A stretch of DNA of 57,218 nucleotides, taken from Streptomyces sp. MA5143a. GTDB taxonomy: Bacteria > Actinomycetota > Actinomycetes > Streptomycetales > Streptomycetaceae. Position numbers and translations under genes: made by a program. Positions 41,020 to 48,546 of this stretch are shown piece by piece. The stretch is taken from NCBI RefSeq assembly GCF_900290235.1, contig NZ_OLMK01000098.1, positions 1-57,218 of the forward strand, given 5' to 3'. The number at the start of each line of letters is the position of its first letter. Position 1 is the first letter of the stretch. A model generated the notes under the pieces. It was not told the DNA's origin. It was given only the letters and a program-made list of their open reading frames with translations, and searched no databases.

Positions 41020-41948
41020 CAGGCTGCCTTTCGCTCGGTCTCGGCCGGATGGCTCTGGTACTCGACGACGTCCCTGGTCAGGTCCATGAACGCCGCCTCC
41101 AACGAGACGGCCTGGGGGGTGAGTTCGTACAACGCCACCCCGTGCTCGGCCGCGATCCGCCCGATCTGGCGGGCGTCGCACCCGGTGACCAGGAGTTCCT
41201 CGGCGGACGAGGAGGAGATCGTCACGTCCGGGCCCGCCAGCAGCGAGCGCAGCCTGGCGGCCTCGGCGGTGGCGACCTTCACGCCGCCGCCGCTCGCCTG
41301 CCGGGTGAAGTCGTCCACGGTGGTGTCCGCGAGGAGCCGCCCACGGCCGATGATCACCAGATGGTCGGCGATCAGCGCCGTCTCGCTCATCAGGTGCGAG
41401 GAGAGCATCACCGCCCGGCCCTCGTCGGCGAGCCCGCGCAGCAGGTTGCGCACCCACAGCACGCCCTCGGGGTCCAGGCCGTTGACCGGCTCGTCGAGCA
41501 TGACGATCGCGGGATCGCCGAGCAGGGCCGCCGCGATGCCGAGCCGCTGGCCCATGCCGAGCGAGAAGGCCCCGACCCGCTTGCCGGCCACGCTGGTCAG
41601 ACCGGCCAGTTCGATGACCTCCTCGACCCGGCGGCGCCCAATGCCGTGCGTGTACGCGAGCGCCATCAGATGGTTGAACGCGCTGCGGCCGGGGTGGACG
41701 GACTTGGCCTCCAGCAGGGTGCCGATCTCGTGCAGCGGTGCCGTGTGCCTCGCGTACGACTTGCCGTTGACGGTGACCGTGCCCCTGGTGGGGGCGTCCA
41801 GGCCGACGACCATGCGCATGGTGGTGGACTTGCCGGCACCGTTGGGACCGAGGAAGCCGGTGACCTCGCCGGGCTTGACGGTGAAACTCAAGGCGTCGAC
41901 GACGGTCTTGTCGCCGTACCGTTTGGTCAGCTCACGCGCTTCGATCAT
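41019..41948 (-). CDS. ABC transporter ATP-binding protein
   Basis: Encodes 309 residues. Walker A GFLGPNGAGKSTTMRM, signature FSLGMGQRLGIAAALLG, Walker B AIVMLDEPVNGLD, H-loop MLSSHLMSETALIA, and an 80-residue C-terminal extension as in BcrA/DrrA-type ATPases. First gene of a four-gene operon (ATPase, permease, kinase, regulator) on the minus strand. A 30-bp near-perfect palindrome lies about 110 bases upstream of the ATG (42057-42086). Such TCS-ABC modules often handle cell-envelope antibiotics or lipids; the substrate here is not readable. Confidence 0.94.
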   Translation of the reverse strand: MIEARELTKRYGDKTVVDALSFTVKPGEVTGFLGPNGAGKSTTMRMVVGLDAPTRGTVTVNGKSYARHTAPLHEIGTLLEAKSVHPGRSAFNHLMALAYTHGIGRRRVEEVIELAGLTSVAGKRVGAFSLGMGQRLGIAAALLGDPAIVMLDEPVNGLDPEGVLWVRNLLRGLADEGRAVMLSSHLMSETALIADHLVIIGRGRLLADTTVDDFTRQASGGGVKVATAEAARLRSLLAGPDVTISSSSAEELLVTGCDARQIGRIAAEHGVALYELTPQAVSLEAAFMDLTRDVVEYQSHPAETERKAA

Positions 41949-42056
41949 GGTGTATGTCCTTCGCCTCGGACGCGGCCGGGCGAGCGCCGCGGCCTGTGCA
42001 GTCGACGTTAGAAGCGCGGTCGGCCCTGGCCCTGGGACCACGGGAGATACTTGACC

Positions 42057-42086
42057 CGCCGAGTGGTACCGCGGTTCCACTCGGCG
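42057..42086. promoter_or_regulatory. 30-bp near-perfect palindrome upstream of the ABC/two-component operon
   Basis: Arms CGCCGAGTGG at 42057-42066 and CCACTCGGCG at 42077-42086 are exact complements; the 10-bp centre TACCGCGGTT is also nearly symmetric around CCGCGG. The rest of 41949-42301 holds no other gene I can support. Candidate binding site for the operon's own response regulator. Confidence 0.55.
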
Positions 42087-42301
42087 CCGATCACCGGTAC
42101 GCCTCAGGTATGACACGTCGGCGGGTGGGCGTCGGCCTGCGGTCGCACACCACGGGCAGCAGGACGGGCACCGCGCGGCACACGCTTCAGCCGGTGTCCC
42201 GGCACGGCCGCAGCCAAACGACCAGGGGCACGCGACCCTGCCGCCTCGTGGTGCACGCGGGACCCAGGTGGCCGGTGGAGTTGAAGTCGATGTCGGTCGA
42301 T

Positions 42302-42609
42302 TTAGGGGCCACCCGGTGCGTGCGCGGGTGGCCTTGTTGCTGCACGCGCAGTTCCGCTCAAACGGTTTTGCCCGGGGCGGCATGGCGAGGGGTGACGCCC
42401 CAGTCGTCCGAAAGGGCGGCGACGAGGAGCAGGCCCCGGCCGGACTCGGACAGCGAGTCGGTCACCGGAGGGCTGGACCGAGGCTGCTTCTCGGCGCGGG
42501 TGTCGGTCACCCTCGACCCGGACGATGCCCTCGCCCCGTACGGCCAGCTGTGATGTCACTTTTCGTTACGGCCGGGCTCGACGTCTGGTACGACCCGCAC
42601 ATATGGATG
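42302..42609 (-). pseudogene. decayed GHKL ATP-binding protein (anti-sigma regulator type)
   Basis: Pieces of an anti-sigma-factor-like ATPase are readable in three frames of the minus strand: VRVVPDVEPGRNE (near 42600), VTSQLAVRGEGIVRVE (about 42556-42508), then VTDTRAEKQPRSSPPVTDSL and SESGRGLLLVAALSDDWGVT (about 42508-42390), APGKTV and, after an in-frame TGA at 42360-42358 where the family has Trp, AELRVQQQGH. Restoring the frames gives a normal C-terminal half of the HATPase_c_2 proteins abundant in Streptomyces. So at least two frameshifts, one nonsense change and loss of the N-terminal half are present. Not functional as it stands. Confidence 0.7.
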
Positions 42610-42653
42610 AACGCGACCGGCTGTCGGGCCACATCGGTGCCGGCCGCGGGCGA

Positions 42654-43496
42654 TCAGCTGTCTGCGGAGTGGATGTCGGCGAGGAGTTGTGCCGTGAGTT
42701 CCAGACAGCGCATCCGGGCGGGAGAGAAGTCGTAGGGCATCTTGGTGGTCGCTGCGGAGGCGCTCATCTGCATGTCTTCCTCGCCTTTCAGGTCAGCGTC
42801 GTAGATCTCGAAGAGCTTCTCCTCGGCCGTGCCAAGACCAGCAGCCTCGATGGCCTGCTCCAGGGCCATCTGCTGGGCGCATCGCTGTACGGCGATCTCT
42901 TCGACGCGCGGGTCGTCGGGTTCGACGCCGTCGTCGAGGGAGGCCTCGACCGCGTCAAGACGGTCCTGCTCGGCCCGCAGGTCCGGATGGGTAGCCAGCA
43001 CGATGAACACGCTGGCCTGGATGGCGGCGCCCAGCGGCCCGAAGATCCGCTCCGTGACCAGCAACTCTTCCACGTCCGACGGTCGCAGTGCGCCCGGGGG
43101 CAGGTGGCTGAGCCGGTCCGTGACCAGTTCGGAGAGCAGCCCCAGCGGACTCCCCACCACCACCAGGCGCTGGACAGCCGCGCGCCGACGCTTGATGGCG
43201 GCCTCCTGCGCCGCTAAGGCTTCCTCCAGTCTGCTCAGGATCTCCTCGATCCCCCGGGCCTCGTCGAAGGCGGCCCGTATGTCGTCCAGGCCGATGCCGG
43301 CTTCTGCCATCCTGCGGATCCACAGCAGGCGGATCATGTCGTCGTAGCCGTAGAGGCGACGGCCGTCCCGGCCGCGCTCGGGCTCCGGCAGCAGACCGAT
43401 TTCGTGGTAATGGCGGATGGCGCGAGGGGTGGTCCCGGCGAAGGCGGCAGCATCACCGATCCTGACCTGACGGGGAGGCGTGACGGAGGGGTACAT
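42654..43496 (-). CDS. MerR-family transcriptional regulator
   Basis: Encodes 280 residues. N-terminal winged HTH: RQVRIGDAAAFAGTTPRAIR, HYHEIGLLPEPERGRDGRRL; then the coiled coil (LSRLEEALAAQEAAIKRRRA) and a 150-residue effector domain (SVFIVLATHPDLRAEQDR, CAQQMALEQAIEAAGLG) similar in layout to the MerR at 22910. ATG 43496 chosen; the ribosome site is weak and an upstream start in the same frame (to 43565) is possible. A 10-bp inverted repeat lies just upstream (43516-43544). Intact gene within an otherwise decayed region; no adjacent target gene. Confidence 0.88.
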   Translation of the reverse strand: MYPSVTPPRQVRIGDAAAFAGTTPRAIRHYHEIGLLPEPERGRDGRRLYGYDDMIRLLWIRRMAEAGIGLDDIRAAFDEARGIEEILSRLEEALAAQEAAIKRRRAAVQRLVVVGSPLGLLSELVTDRLSHLPPGALRPSDVEELLVTERIFGPLGAAIQASVFIVLATHPDLRAEQDRLDAVEASLDDGVEPDDPRVEEIAVQRCAQQMALEQAIEAAGLGTAEEKLFEIYDADLKGEEDMQMSASAATTKMPYDFSPARMRCLELTAQLLADIHSADS

Positions 43497-43515
43497 CGCA
43501 GACAGAGCCTTTCGT

Positions 43516-43544
43516 GCATGTGGTGCCTCGACCCCACCACATGC
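43516..43544. promoter_or_regulatory. 10-bp inverted repeat between T7SS pseudogene and MerR gene
   Basis: GCATGTGGTG at 43516-43525 and CACCACATGC at 43535-43544, 9-base spacer, perfect arms. It lies 20 bases upstream of the MerR start and 3 bases past the pseudogene stop, so it is either a MerR operator or the terminator of the upstream gene. Confidence 0.5.
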
Positions 43545-43546
43545 CG

Positions 43547-44284
43547 CTACGGCAGGTGCAACCACACCATCCAGGTGTCACCGGATCCAGGCCCTGGCTG
43601 CCGCCGGGACCGATCGAGAGGGTGAGCTTCGGCCGGCTTGGGGCCGGGGTCCTCACCGGCCTTCACCTTCGCGTTGTAGGCGTCGACCTTGGTGGTGTAC
43701 GCCTCCACCGCCGCCTTCGACGCCTTCACGCCCGCCTGGTGGGCGTCGATGGCGTCCTGGGCCTGGCCCTGGGCCCACTTGACCGTGTCCGCGTACGAGT
43801 CGAGCGCCTTCGCGGCCTTGTCGCAGGCGTCCGCCGCGTGCAGCCACTTCTTGGGGTGCATGGCGAACTTCTCACGGAAGGTGTCGGCGGCTTGGCCCTT
43901 CCAGTGGGAGGAGTCCAGCTTGCGCATGCCGTCGCCGACCTTGTCGAAGGCCGTGTGGAAGTCCTTGAGGTGCTTGGCGCTCTCCTGGATGCGGCCGACA
44001 TTGCCGTGGATCAGTTCGTCGGCCTGCTCGGTCTCCCCGAGCTGCTGTTCGCCGGGGGTGGCGCCCAGGGCGGAAGCGGCGCCGTCGCCTCAGTCCTCCA
44101 CCTTGTCCGCCGCCTGGTGGAGACCCATCTCGTCCAGGCGCTTGCCGGCGTAGTCGGTGCCCTCGTCGATGGCCCTGCCGACGACCTCCTTACCGTCGTC
44201 GTAGACCTCTTCGGCCTTGCCGACGACGGCGTTGGCGGCTCCCTTGAGCTTGTCCTCCACACCGTCCGGGATCCAGCCACCCAT
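43547..44284 (-). pseudogene. T7SS-signal (WXG-like) toxin-type protein, nonsense mutated and truncated
   Basis: Starts MGGWIPDGVEDKLKGAANAV at 44284; after GLHQAADKVED the frame meets TGA (44092-44090) where the family has Trp, then continues in the same frame: GDGAASALGATPGEQQLGET, ELIHGNVGRIQESAKHLKDF, LDSSHWKGQAADTFREKFAM and DSYADTVKWAQGQAQDAIDA. These match the N-terminal type VII secretion signal domain (WxG-like WKGQA helix hairpin) of Streptomyces polymorphic-toxin-like proteins. The C-terminal toxin part is missing: after VKAGEDPGPKPAEA the sequence diverges into a short unrelated tail ending at 43547. So both a stop and a 3' truncation. Confidence 0.8.
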
Positions 44285-44454
44285 CAGCTGCCGTCCCCGC
44301 TCTGCCGCTGTCCCTCGGCCTGGGCCGCCTGCTCGCGTTCCTCGCGGGAGGGGCCGTCGCCCTGCACCGGACCGGTGACCACCTCTCCGCCTGGGAGACC
44401 GCCCGAAGCGATGCGGACCTCGGACAGCGACCCTTCACGGTCGCGAGCCGGCAC
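44284..44454 (-). CDS. short remnant or small protein preceding the T7SS-signal gene
   Basis: Open frame of 56 residues from a GTG at 44454, with segments SLSEVRIASGGLPGGEVVTG and GDGPSREEREQAAQAEGQRQ, ending in TGA that overlaps the ATG of the next gene (TGATG). The coupled arrangement and hydrophilic C-terminus suggest the 3' end of a partner gene whose 5' part has been lost (an in-frame stop lies just upstream). Not recognised. Confidence 0.35.
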   Translation of the reverse strand: MPARDREGSLSEVRIASGGLPGGEVVTGPVQGDGPSREEREQAAQAEGQRQSGDGS

Positions 44455-44648
44455 CTGCTGGACGCCTGCCGGTCAGGGCGATGGCGGCCCTGGCGCTCAC
44501 GGCGGGGCGGGTCCGGGTCGCCCCGCGGACGGGGCGTGAAGGGGCAGAGAGTGCGGGCGCCGCGAACCCATTGCCCATGTCGGGGCAGTCCGTCGCGCGC
44601 GCAGTGAGGTCCACCGTGTGAAGACGGCGCATCAGGCTTCAACTGCCC

Positions 44649-45005
44649 ATGCTTGTCGGCTGGTTGGGATGGTGGTTGGATCATTCTGTGGGTTGCTTAC
44701 ATGCTTCGACGTGTCCTCTCTTCCCCCATCTCAACCAGAGTCTGGCGGGCTGGCGCAGCTGCTATTGCGACAACGAGGACAGCTGGCGCGACTGTGCGCG
44801 CTACCAGGTGGCACTCACCGGCGAGCGGGTGCCGATCACCCTGCTGCCCAACGGGCGGCACGCCCATCACCTGGCGCCGAGTCCCGCGCCCACCGCTTCC
44901 GAGAGGCGAGGTGCCGGCCCCGCCGAACAGCCGCCGGCGGCCCCCGACGAGCCCGAACGGGGTTGGTGGGCCCGGTTGGCCGAGTGGATGAGAGGCAACG
45001 CATGA
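44649..45005 (+). CDS. small Cys/Trp-rich protein heading the sulfur-transport operon
   Basis: Encodes 118 residues if started at ATG 44649. Convincing part: CPLFPHLNQSLAGWRSCYCD, NEDSWRDCARYQVALTGERV, PITLLPNGRHAHHL, then a Pro/Ala/Glu linker and a C-terminal RGWWARLAEWMRGNA helix. Five Cys in about 35 residues suggest metal or disulfide binding. The N-terminal 20 residues are doubtful: no ribosome site, and the stretch contains TTA at 44694-44696, the rare bldA-dependent codon; GTG 44688 is an alternative. Stop overlaps the next ATG (ATGA), so it is translationally coupled to the YeeE/YedE genes. Function unknown, probably a thiosulfate/sulfur-import accessory. Confidence 0.65.
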   Translation: MLVGWLGWWLDHSVGCLHASTCPLFPHLNQSLAGWRSCYCDNEDSWRDCARYQVALTGERVPITLLPNGRHAHHLAPSPAPTASERRGAGPAEQPPAAPDEPERGWWARLAEWMRGNA

Positions 45006-45697
45006 CCGCTTACTGGCCCTGGTGGGCGGGTGCTGTCGGGCTCGCCGTACTCACCATCGGCTACACCCTCGCCACCGACCGGTCCTTCGGGGTGTCGGGT
45101 GCCTGGGAGCGAGTGCTGCACTGGCGGCGTGAGGCCGAACTGGAGCGCAGGGAGGCGGAGTTCGCCGACGAACAAGCTCTTGTCGCCGCTCTCGGTGCGG
45201 CCACCGCCGAACATTTCGGCACCGCGGCCGTCGCCCCAGTGGCCGCCCAGACCGTGCCCGTCGCGCCCATGCCCGTCGCGCCCGTGTCCGCCGCGTCTGC
45301 GCCCGTCGTGCCCCCGGGGGCGCCCGGCGCACCGGCCACGGACGGACGCCGCCGAGGCGCGCACCCGCGCCCCGCTCCGCTGGTCACCCAGGCCGTCCTG
45401 CTGGTCTCGATCTTCGTGGGCGGACTGATCGCCGCCGTCACCTCCGGGCAGTTCCACGTCCGCTCCGACATGGGCGCGGGCTACCGGCACCTGGTGACCG
45501 GCAACCCGGTCGCCATGGTCGCCCTGCTCTTCGTGGGAGGCGTGCTGGTCGGCTTCGGTACCCGGCTGGCCGGTGGCTGCGTTTCGGGGCACGGGCTCAA
45601 CGGCTGCGGTCGGCTCAGCCCCGTCAGTCTCGTCGCGACGGCCACGTTCTTCGGTACCGCCGTCGTGGTGTCGTTCCTCCTGTGGAAGGTGATCTGA
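45002..45697 (+). CDS. YeeE/YedE-family sulfur transporter subunit, N-terminal half
   Basis: Encodes 231 residues. Helices at about 7-25, 125-145, 165-183 and 205-225; between 45 and 120 an Ala/Pro/Val-rich stretch (VPVAPMPVAPVSAASAPVVP). The family signature is in FGTRLAGGCVSGHGLNGCGR (conserved GGC-x-SGHG), preceded by MVALLFVGGVLVGFG. YeeE/YedE proteins (DUF395) take up thiosulfate through conserved Cys. Here the usual single protein is split into two genes, as in the PmpA/PmpB type. ATG 45002 overlaps the upstream stop; its own stop overlaps the next start (TGATG). Confidence 0.9.
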   Translation: MTAYWPWWAGAVGLAVLTIGYTLATDRSFGVSGAWERVLHWRREAELERREAEFADEQALVAALGAATAEHFGTAAVAPVAAQTVPVAPMPVAPVSAASAPVVPPGAPGAPATDGRRRGAHPRPAPLVTQAVLLVSIFVGGLIAAVTSGQFHVRSDMGAGYRHLVTGNPVAMVALLFVGGVLVGFGTRLAGGCVSGHGLNGCGRLSPVSLVATATFFGTAVVVSFLLWKVI

Positions 45698-46113
45698 TGC
45701 GTAGCCGGGGCGCAGTCCTGCTCGCCAACCTCCTCACCGGGCTCGCTCTCGGCTTCACCGTGACCCGCATCGGGTTCGGGGACTACGCCGAGCTGAACCG
45801 CATGCTCACCTTCCAGGACTCGCGGATGCTCCTCGCCGTCTTCGGCGCCATCGTGATCATCGCGAGTGTGTTCGCCCTGCTGCGGGTGCGCCGGGGCGCG
45901 GGGCGCCTCCACGCGGGCGTCGTCCCCGGCGCGGTCCTGTTCGGCATCGGCTGGGCGATCTCCGGCGGATGCCCCGCGATCCCGCTCGTCCAGGTCGCCA
46001 GTGGTTACCTGCCCGCCCTGGTCACCATCGCGGGCATCGTCGTCGGGGTCAGGCTGTGTCACTGGGCCGGCGGCCGGTTCTTCCGTATCGACAGAGGCTC
46101 CTGCGAAGGGTGA
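45697..46113 (+). CDS. YeeE/YedE-family sulfur transporter subunit, C-terminal half
   Basis: Encodes 138 residues from ATG 45697 (TGATG overlap). Four helices: GAVLLANLLTGLALGFTVTR, MLLAVFGAIVIIASVFALL, VPGAVLFGIGWAISGGCPAI and GYLPALVTIAGIVVGVRL. The second GGCP motif (ISGGCPAIPLVQVASG) with its conserved Cys matches the second repeat of YeeE. It should pair with the gene just upstream to form the thiosulfate or sulfide-derivative channel. Confidence 0.9.
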   Translation: MRSRGAVLLANLLTGLALGFTVTRIGFGDYAELNRMLTFQDSRMLLAVFGAIVIIASVFALLRVRRGAGRLHAGVVPGAVLFGIGWAISGGCPAIPLVQVASGYLPALVTIAGIVVGVRLCHWAGGRFFRIDRGSCEG

Positions 46114-46336
46114 GCGACAGGGCCGGACCGGGCCCTCACGGCGTCGCCTCCGCCGGGTGCGGGGCGGTGGCCGGCGTTCGGCTGACCGTGGGATTGGCCC
46201 GTCGTACCTGTCACCGCCTACCCGAGCGGCGCGCGGAAGGAAGCGACGTGCGAACGGGGACGGGCCGTGCCCGGCTCAGAGCTACACGACCACCACGCGG
46301 TCGGCGCACGGTTTGCGCATGTCGCCCTCGTCCGAC

Positions 46337-46378
46337 GTGAACATGGTGACCGGGCCCGTGAACATGGTGACCGGGCCG
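46337..46378. repeat. 21-bp tandem duplication
   Basis: Two copies of GTGAACATGGTGACCGGGCC(C/G) side by side at 46337-46357 and 46358-46378. Falls in the non-coding stretch between the sulfur operon and the broken oxidoreductase gene. Confidence 0.8.
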
Positions 46379-46399
46379 GGCTGCCGCCTGGTACCGAAG

Positions 46400-46724
46400 G
46401 CGCGAGGGAGGGGCGGCTCGGCAGAGGTCGGCCCAGCAGCGCCGCCAGCCGCCGCCACCCCTCCCTCGGGAGCGCGTCGCCCGTGCCCCGTCGATCAGCC
46501 GCAACGCCACATGGTGCGCCCCCGCCGCGTGGAACTCGGATGCTCTGAATGCCCGTGGTCACCGCGAGCCGGGTCGCCGCCTCGATCAGCGGGACGGCGT
46601 GGCGTACGGCCGAACTGCCTCCCAGCCAGACCGTGCCGAAGCCGAGTTCTTCCAACTCGCCCGCCGCTTCCGCCAGTTCACCGCGCCGCGCGAGATCGCC
46701 GTGTATTCCGCGTTTTCCGCGTAT
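46400..46724 (-). pseudogene. remnant of an LLM-class F420-dependent oxidoreductase
   Basis: On the minus strand an N-terminal piece ELAEAAGELEELGFGTVWLG, then AVPLIEAATRLAVTTGIQSI (about 46690-46540), is followed at once, in other frames, by C-terminal family pieces EFHAAGAHHVALRLIDGARA and PREGWRRLAALLG. A normal enzyme has about 200 residues between these, so a large internal deletion plus frameshifts are present. Downstream of the pieces no catalytic barrel remains. A 9-bp triple repeat (46702-46729) lies at the 5' side. Dead gene; edges approximate. Confidence 0.7.
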
Positions 46725-46729
46725 TCCGC
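46702..46729. repeat. three 9-bp tandem repeats
   Basis: GTATTCCGC, GTTTTCCGC, GTATTCCGC in a row (plus strand). Sits at the 5' edge of the broken oxidoreductase and within about 180 bases of the arabinanase start. Confidence 0.6.
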
Positions 46730-46838
46730 CGAAGCCGTCCCTTCGGGCTCCTGGGACGCATCCGCCACGAAAAACAATGTCCGATCCATTGACGCCCCTC
46801 CTGCCTCACGCTTACCTTCTGGCCGAAGTTACGCACAG

Positions 46839-46856
46839 TGTTCGCCATGTCGAACA
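46839..46856. promoter_or_regulatory. TGTTCG-N6-CGAACA dyad upstream of the first GH43 gene
   Basis: Arms TGTTCG 46839-46844 and CGAACA 46851-46856 around CCATGT, 47 bases upstream of the GTG at 46903. Position and symmetry suit a sugar-responsive repressor (LacI or GntR type) of the arabinan-use genes. Confidence 0.45.
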
Positions 46857-46902
46857 TCTCCCACATCTCCCCCCGCTGAGCCGCTCCCGGAAGGGACTTG
46901 CC

Positions 46903-48405
46903 GTGGTCCGCATACGCGTCCGCCACTGGGTGACCTGGGGGGCCGCGCTGCTGGCCCTCCTCGCGTCGCTCCTCACCGTCCAGCCCGCCGGCACCGCCGC
47001 CGCGGCGGACGGCAAGCCGTTCACCAACCCGGTCAAGTCGCAGAAGGGCGCCGACCCCTGGCTGGAGTACTACAACGGCGACTACTACCTGGTGACGACC
47101 TCGTTCACCGGTGAGCTGACCATGCGGAAGTCGCCCACGCTCGCGGGGCTGAGCACCGCGCCGAGCGTCCAGGTGTGGTCTGACAGCACCGCCACCCGCA
47201 ACTGGAACATGTGGGCCCCGGAGATCCACTTCTTCGACGGCAAGTGGTACCTCTACTACTCCGCCGGGCCACGCGGCGCCGCCTGCTGCGACGGTCAGCG
47301 CACCCACGTCCTGGAGAGCGCCGGGTCCGACCCGATGGGGCCGTACACCTACAAGAACACCCTCACCGGCGCCAACACCACCCCGGGCGGCTGGCTCATC
47401 GACGCCAGCGTGCTCAAGCACGGCGGCAAGCTGTACCTGGTGGGCAGCGGCTTCGTCGGCGGCGGCAAGCAGAGCCTCGTCATCGCGCCGCTCAGCAACC
47501 CGTACACGCTGGCCAGTTCCACCTTCACCGTGATCTCCAGCCCGACGCTCAGCTGGGAGACCCAGGGCGGTGAGGTCAACGAAGGGCCCGAGCCCCTCTA
47601 CCGCGACGGGCGCACCTTCCTCGTCTACTCCGCCAGCGCCTGCTGGGGCCCCGACTACAAGCTCGGGCAGTTGGAGCTGACCGGTTCCGACCCGCTGCTC
47701 GCCTCCTCCTGGACCAAGAAGCAGACCCCCGTGTTCCAGCGCAGCGACGCGGCCGGGGTCTACGCTCCCGGCCACAACGGCTTCTTCACCTCGCCCGACG
47801 GCACCGAGAACTGGATCGTCTACCACGCCAACGACGCGGCGAGCGACGGCTGCGACAACGGCCGGACGACCCGCGCGCAGAAGTTCACCTGGAACGCGGA
47901 CGGCACCCCGAACTTCGGCACTCCGGTCGCCCTCGGCACCACCCTCTCCGGCCCCTCCGGTGAGACGGCGACGACCCCGAAGGCGTACACCATCGTCAAC
48001 CGCAACAGCGGCAAGTGCCTGGACGTCGATGGCGGCAAGGCGGCCGACGGCACCAACATCTTCCAGTGGACCTGCAACGGCGGCGCCAACCAGAAGTGGC
48101 GTATCGAGGACCGCGCCGACGACACCAGCCGCCTCGTGAACGTCGCCACCGGCAAGGTCGCCGACGTCGCCGAGTGCGCCACCGCCGACGGCACCGACAT
48201 CCGCCAGTGGTCCTGGCTGAACAACAACTGCCAGAAGTTCCGCATGGTCTACCTCGGCGGCGACTACGTCCGGATCGTCAACGCCGCCACCGGCAAGGTC
48301 ATGGACGTCGCCGACTGCCGCACCGCCGACGGCACCGACGTACGCCAGTGGTCCTGGCTCAACAACAACTGCCAGCAGTGGCGGCTCGTCCCCACCACCG
48401 CATGA
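46903..48405 (+). CDS. secreted GH43 arabinanase/arabinofuranosidase with ricin-B lectin domain
   Basis: Encodes 500 residues. Signal peptide: HWVTWGAALLALLASLLTVQ, cleavage near TAAAADG. Five-bladed GH43 propeller (about 35-335) with catalytic base Asp in KGADPWLEYYNGDYYLVTTS (about 49), Asp in GGWLIDASVLKHGGKLYLVG (about 166) and acid Glu in GGEVNEGPEPLYRDG (about 226). C-terminal ricin/CBM13 domain (about 350-500) with QxW-type repeats GGANQKWRIED, NNNCQKFRMV, NNNCQQWRLV. Acts outside the cell on arabinan or arabinoxylan side chains. GTG 46903 chosen: GGAAGGG 7 bases upstream and a clean signal sequence; the frame is open further upstream. Confidence 0.92.
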   Translation: MVRIRVRHWVTWGAALLALLASLLTVQPAGTAAAADGKPFTNPVKSQKGADPWLEYYNGDYYLVTTSFTGELTMRKSPTLAGLSTAPSVQVWSDSTATRNWNMWAPEIHFFDGKWYLYYSAGPRGAACCDGQRTHVLESAGSDPMGPYTYKNTLTGANTTPGGWLIDASVLKHGGKLYLVGSGFVGGGKQSLVIAPLSNPYTLASSTFTVISSPTLSWETQGGEVNEGPEPLYRDGRTFLVYSASACWGPDYKLGQLELTGSDPLLASSWTKKQTPVFQRSDAAGVYAPGHNGFFTSPDGTENWIVYHANDAASDGCDNGRTTRAQKFTWNADGTPNFGTPVALGTTLSGPSGETATTPKAYTIVNRNSGKCLDVDGGKAADGTNIFQWTCNGGANQKWRIEDRADDTSRLVNVATGKVADVAECATADGTDIRQWSWLNNNCQKFRMVYLGGDYVRIVNAATGKVMDVADCRTADGTDVRQWSWLNNNCQQWRLVPTTA

Positions 48406-48447
48406 CCGCACGCATGACCGCACGCATGACCGCACGCATGACCGCCT
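48400..48447. repeat. 12-bp tandem repeat spanning the first GH43 stop codon
   Basis: Three full copies of GCATGACCGCAC at 48400-48411, 48412-48423 and 48424-48435 and a partial fourth. The first copy contains the TGA stop of the GH43 gene. Each copy carries an ATGA. Confidence 0.75.
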
Positions 48448-48546
48448 GACCGCCTGACCGGCGGACGGCTCCGGTGTCACGTACGCCGACAGCCGTCCGC
48501 CGTTCCGCTCCACCCCGCACATCCGAACCCCGAAGGGCCGCACAAC

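Noticed and set aside
42302..42559. 85-codon minus-strand open frame as a real small gene
   Set aside because: It begins in one fragment of the broken ATPase and runs on out of frame; the family sequence lies in the neighbouring frame.
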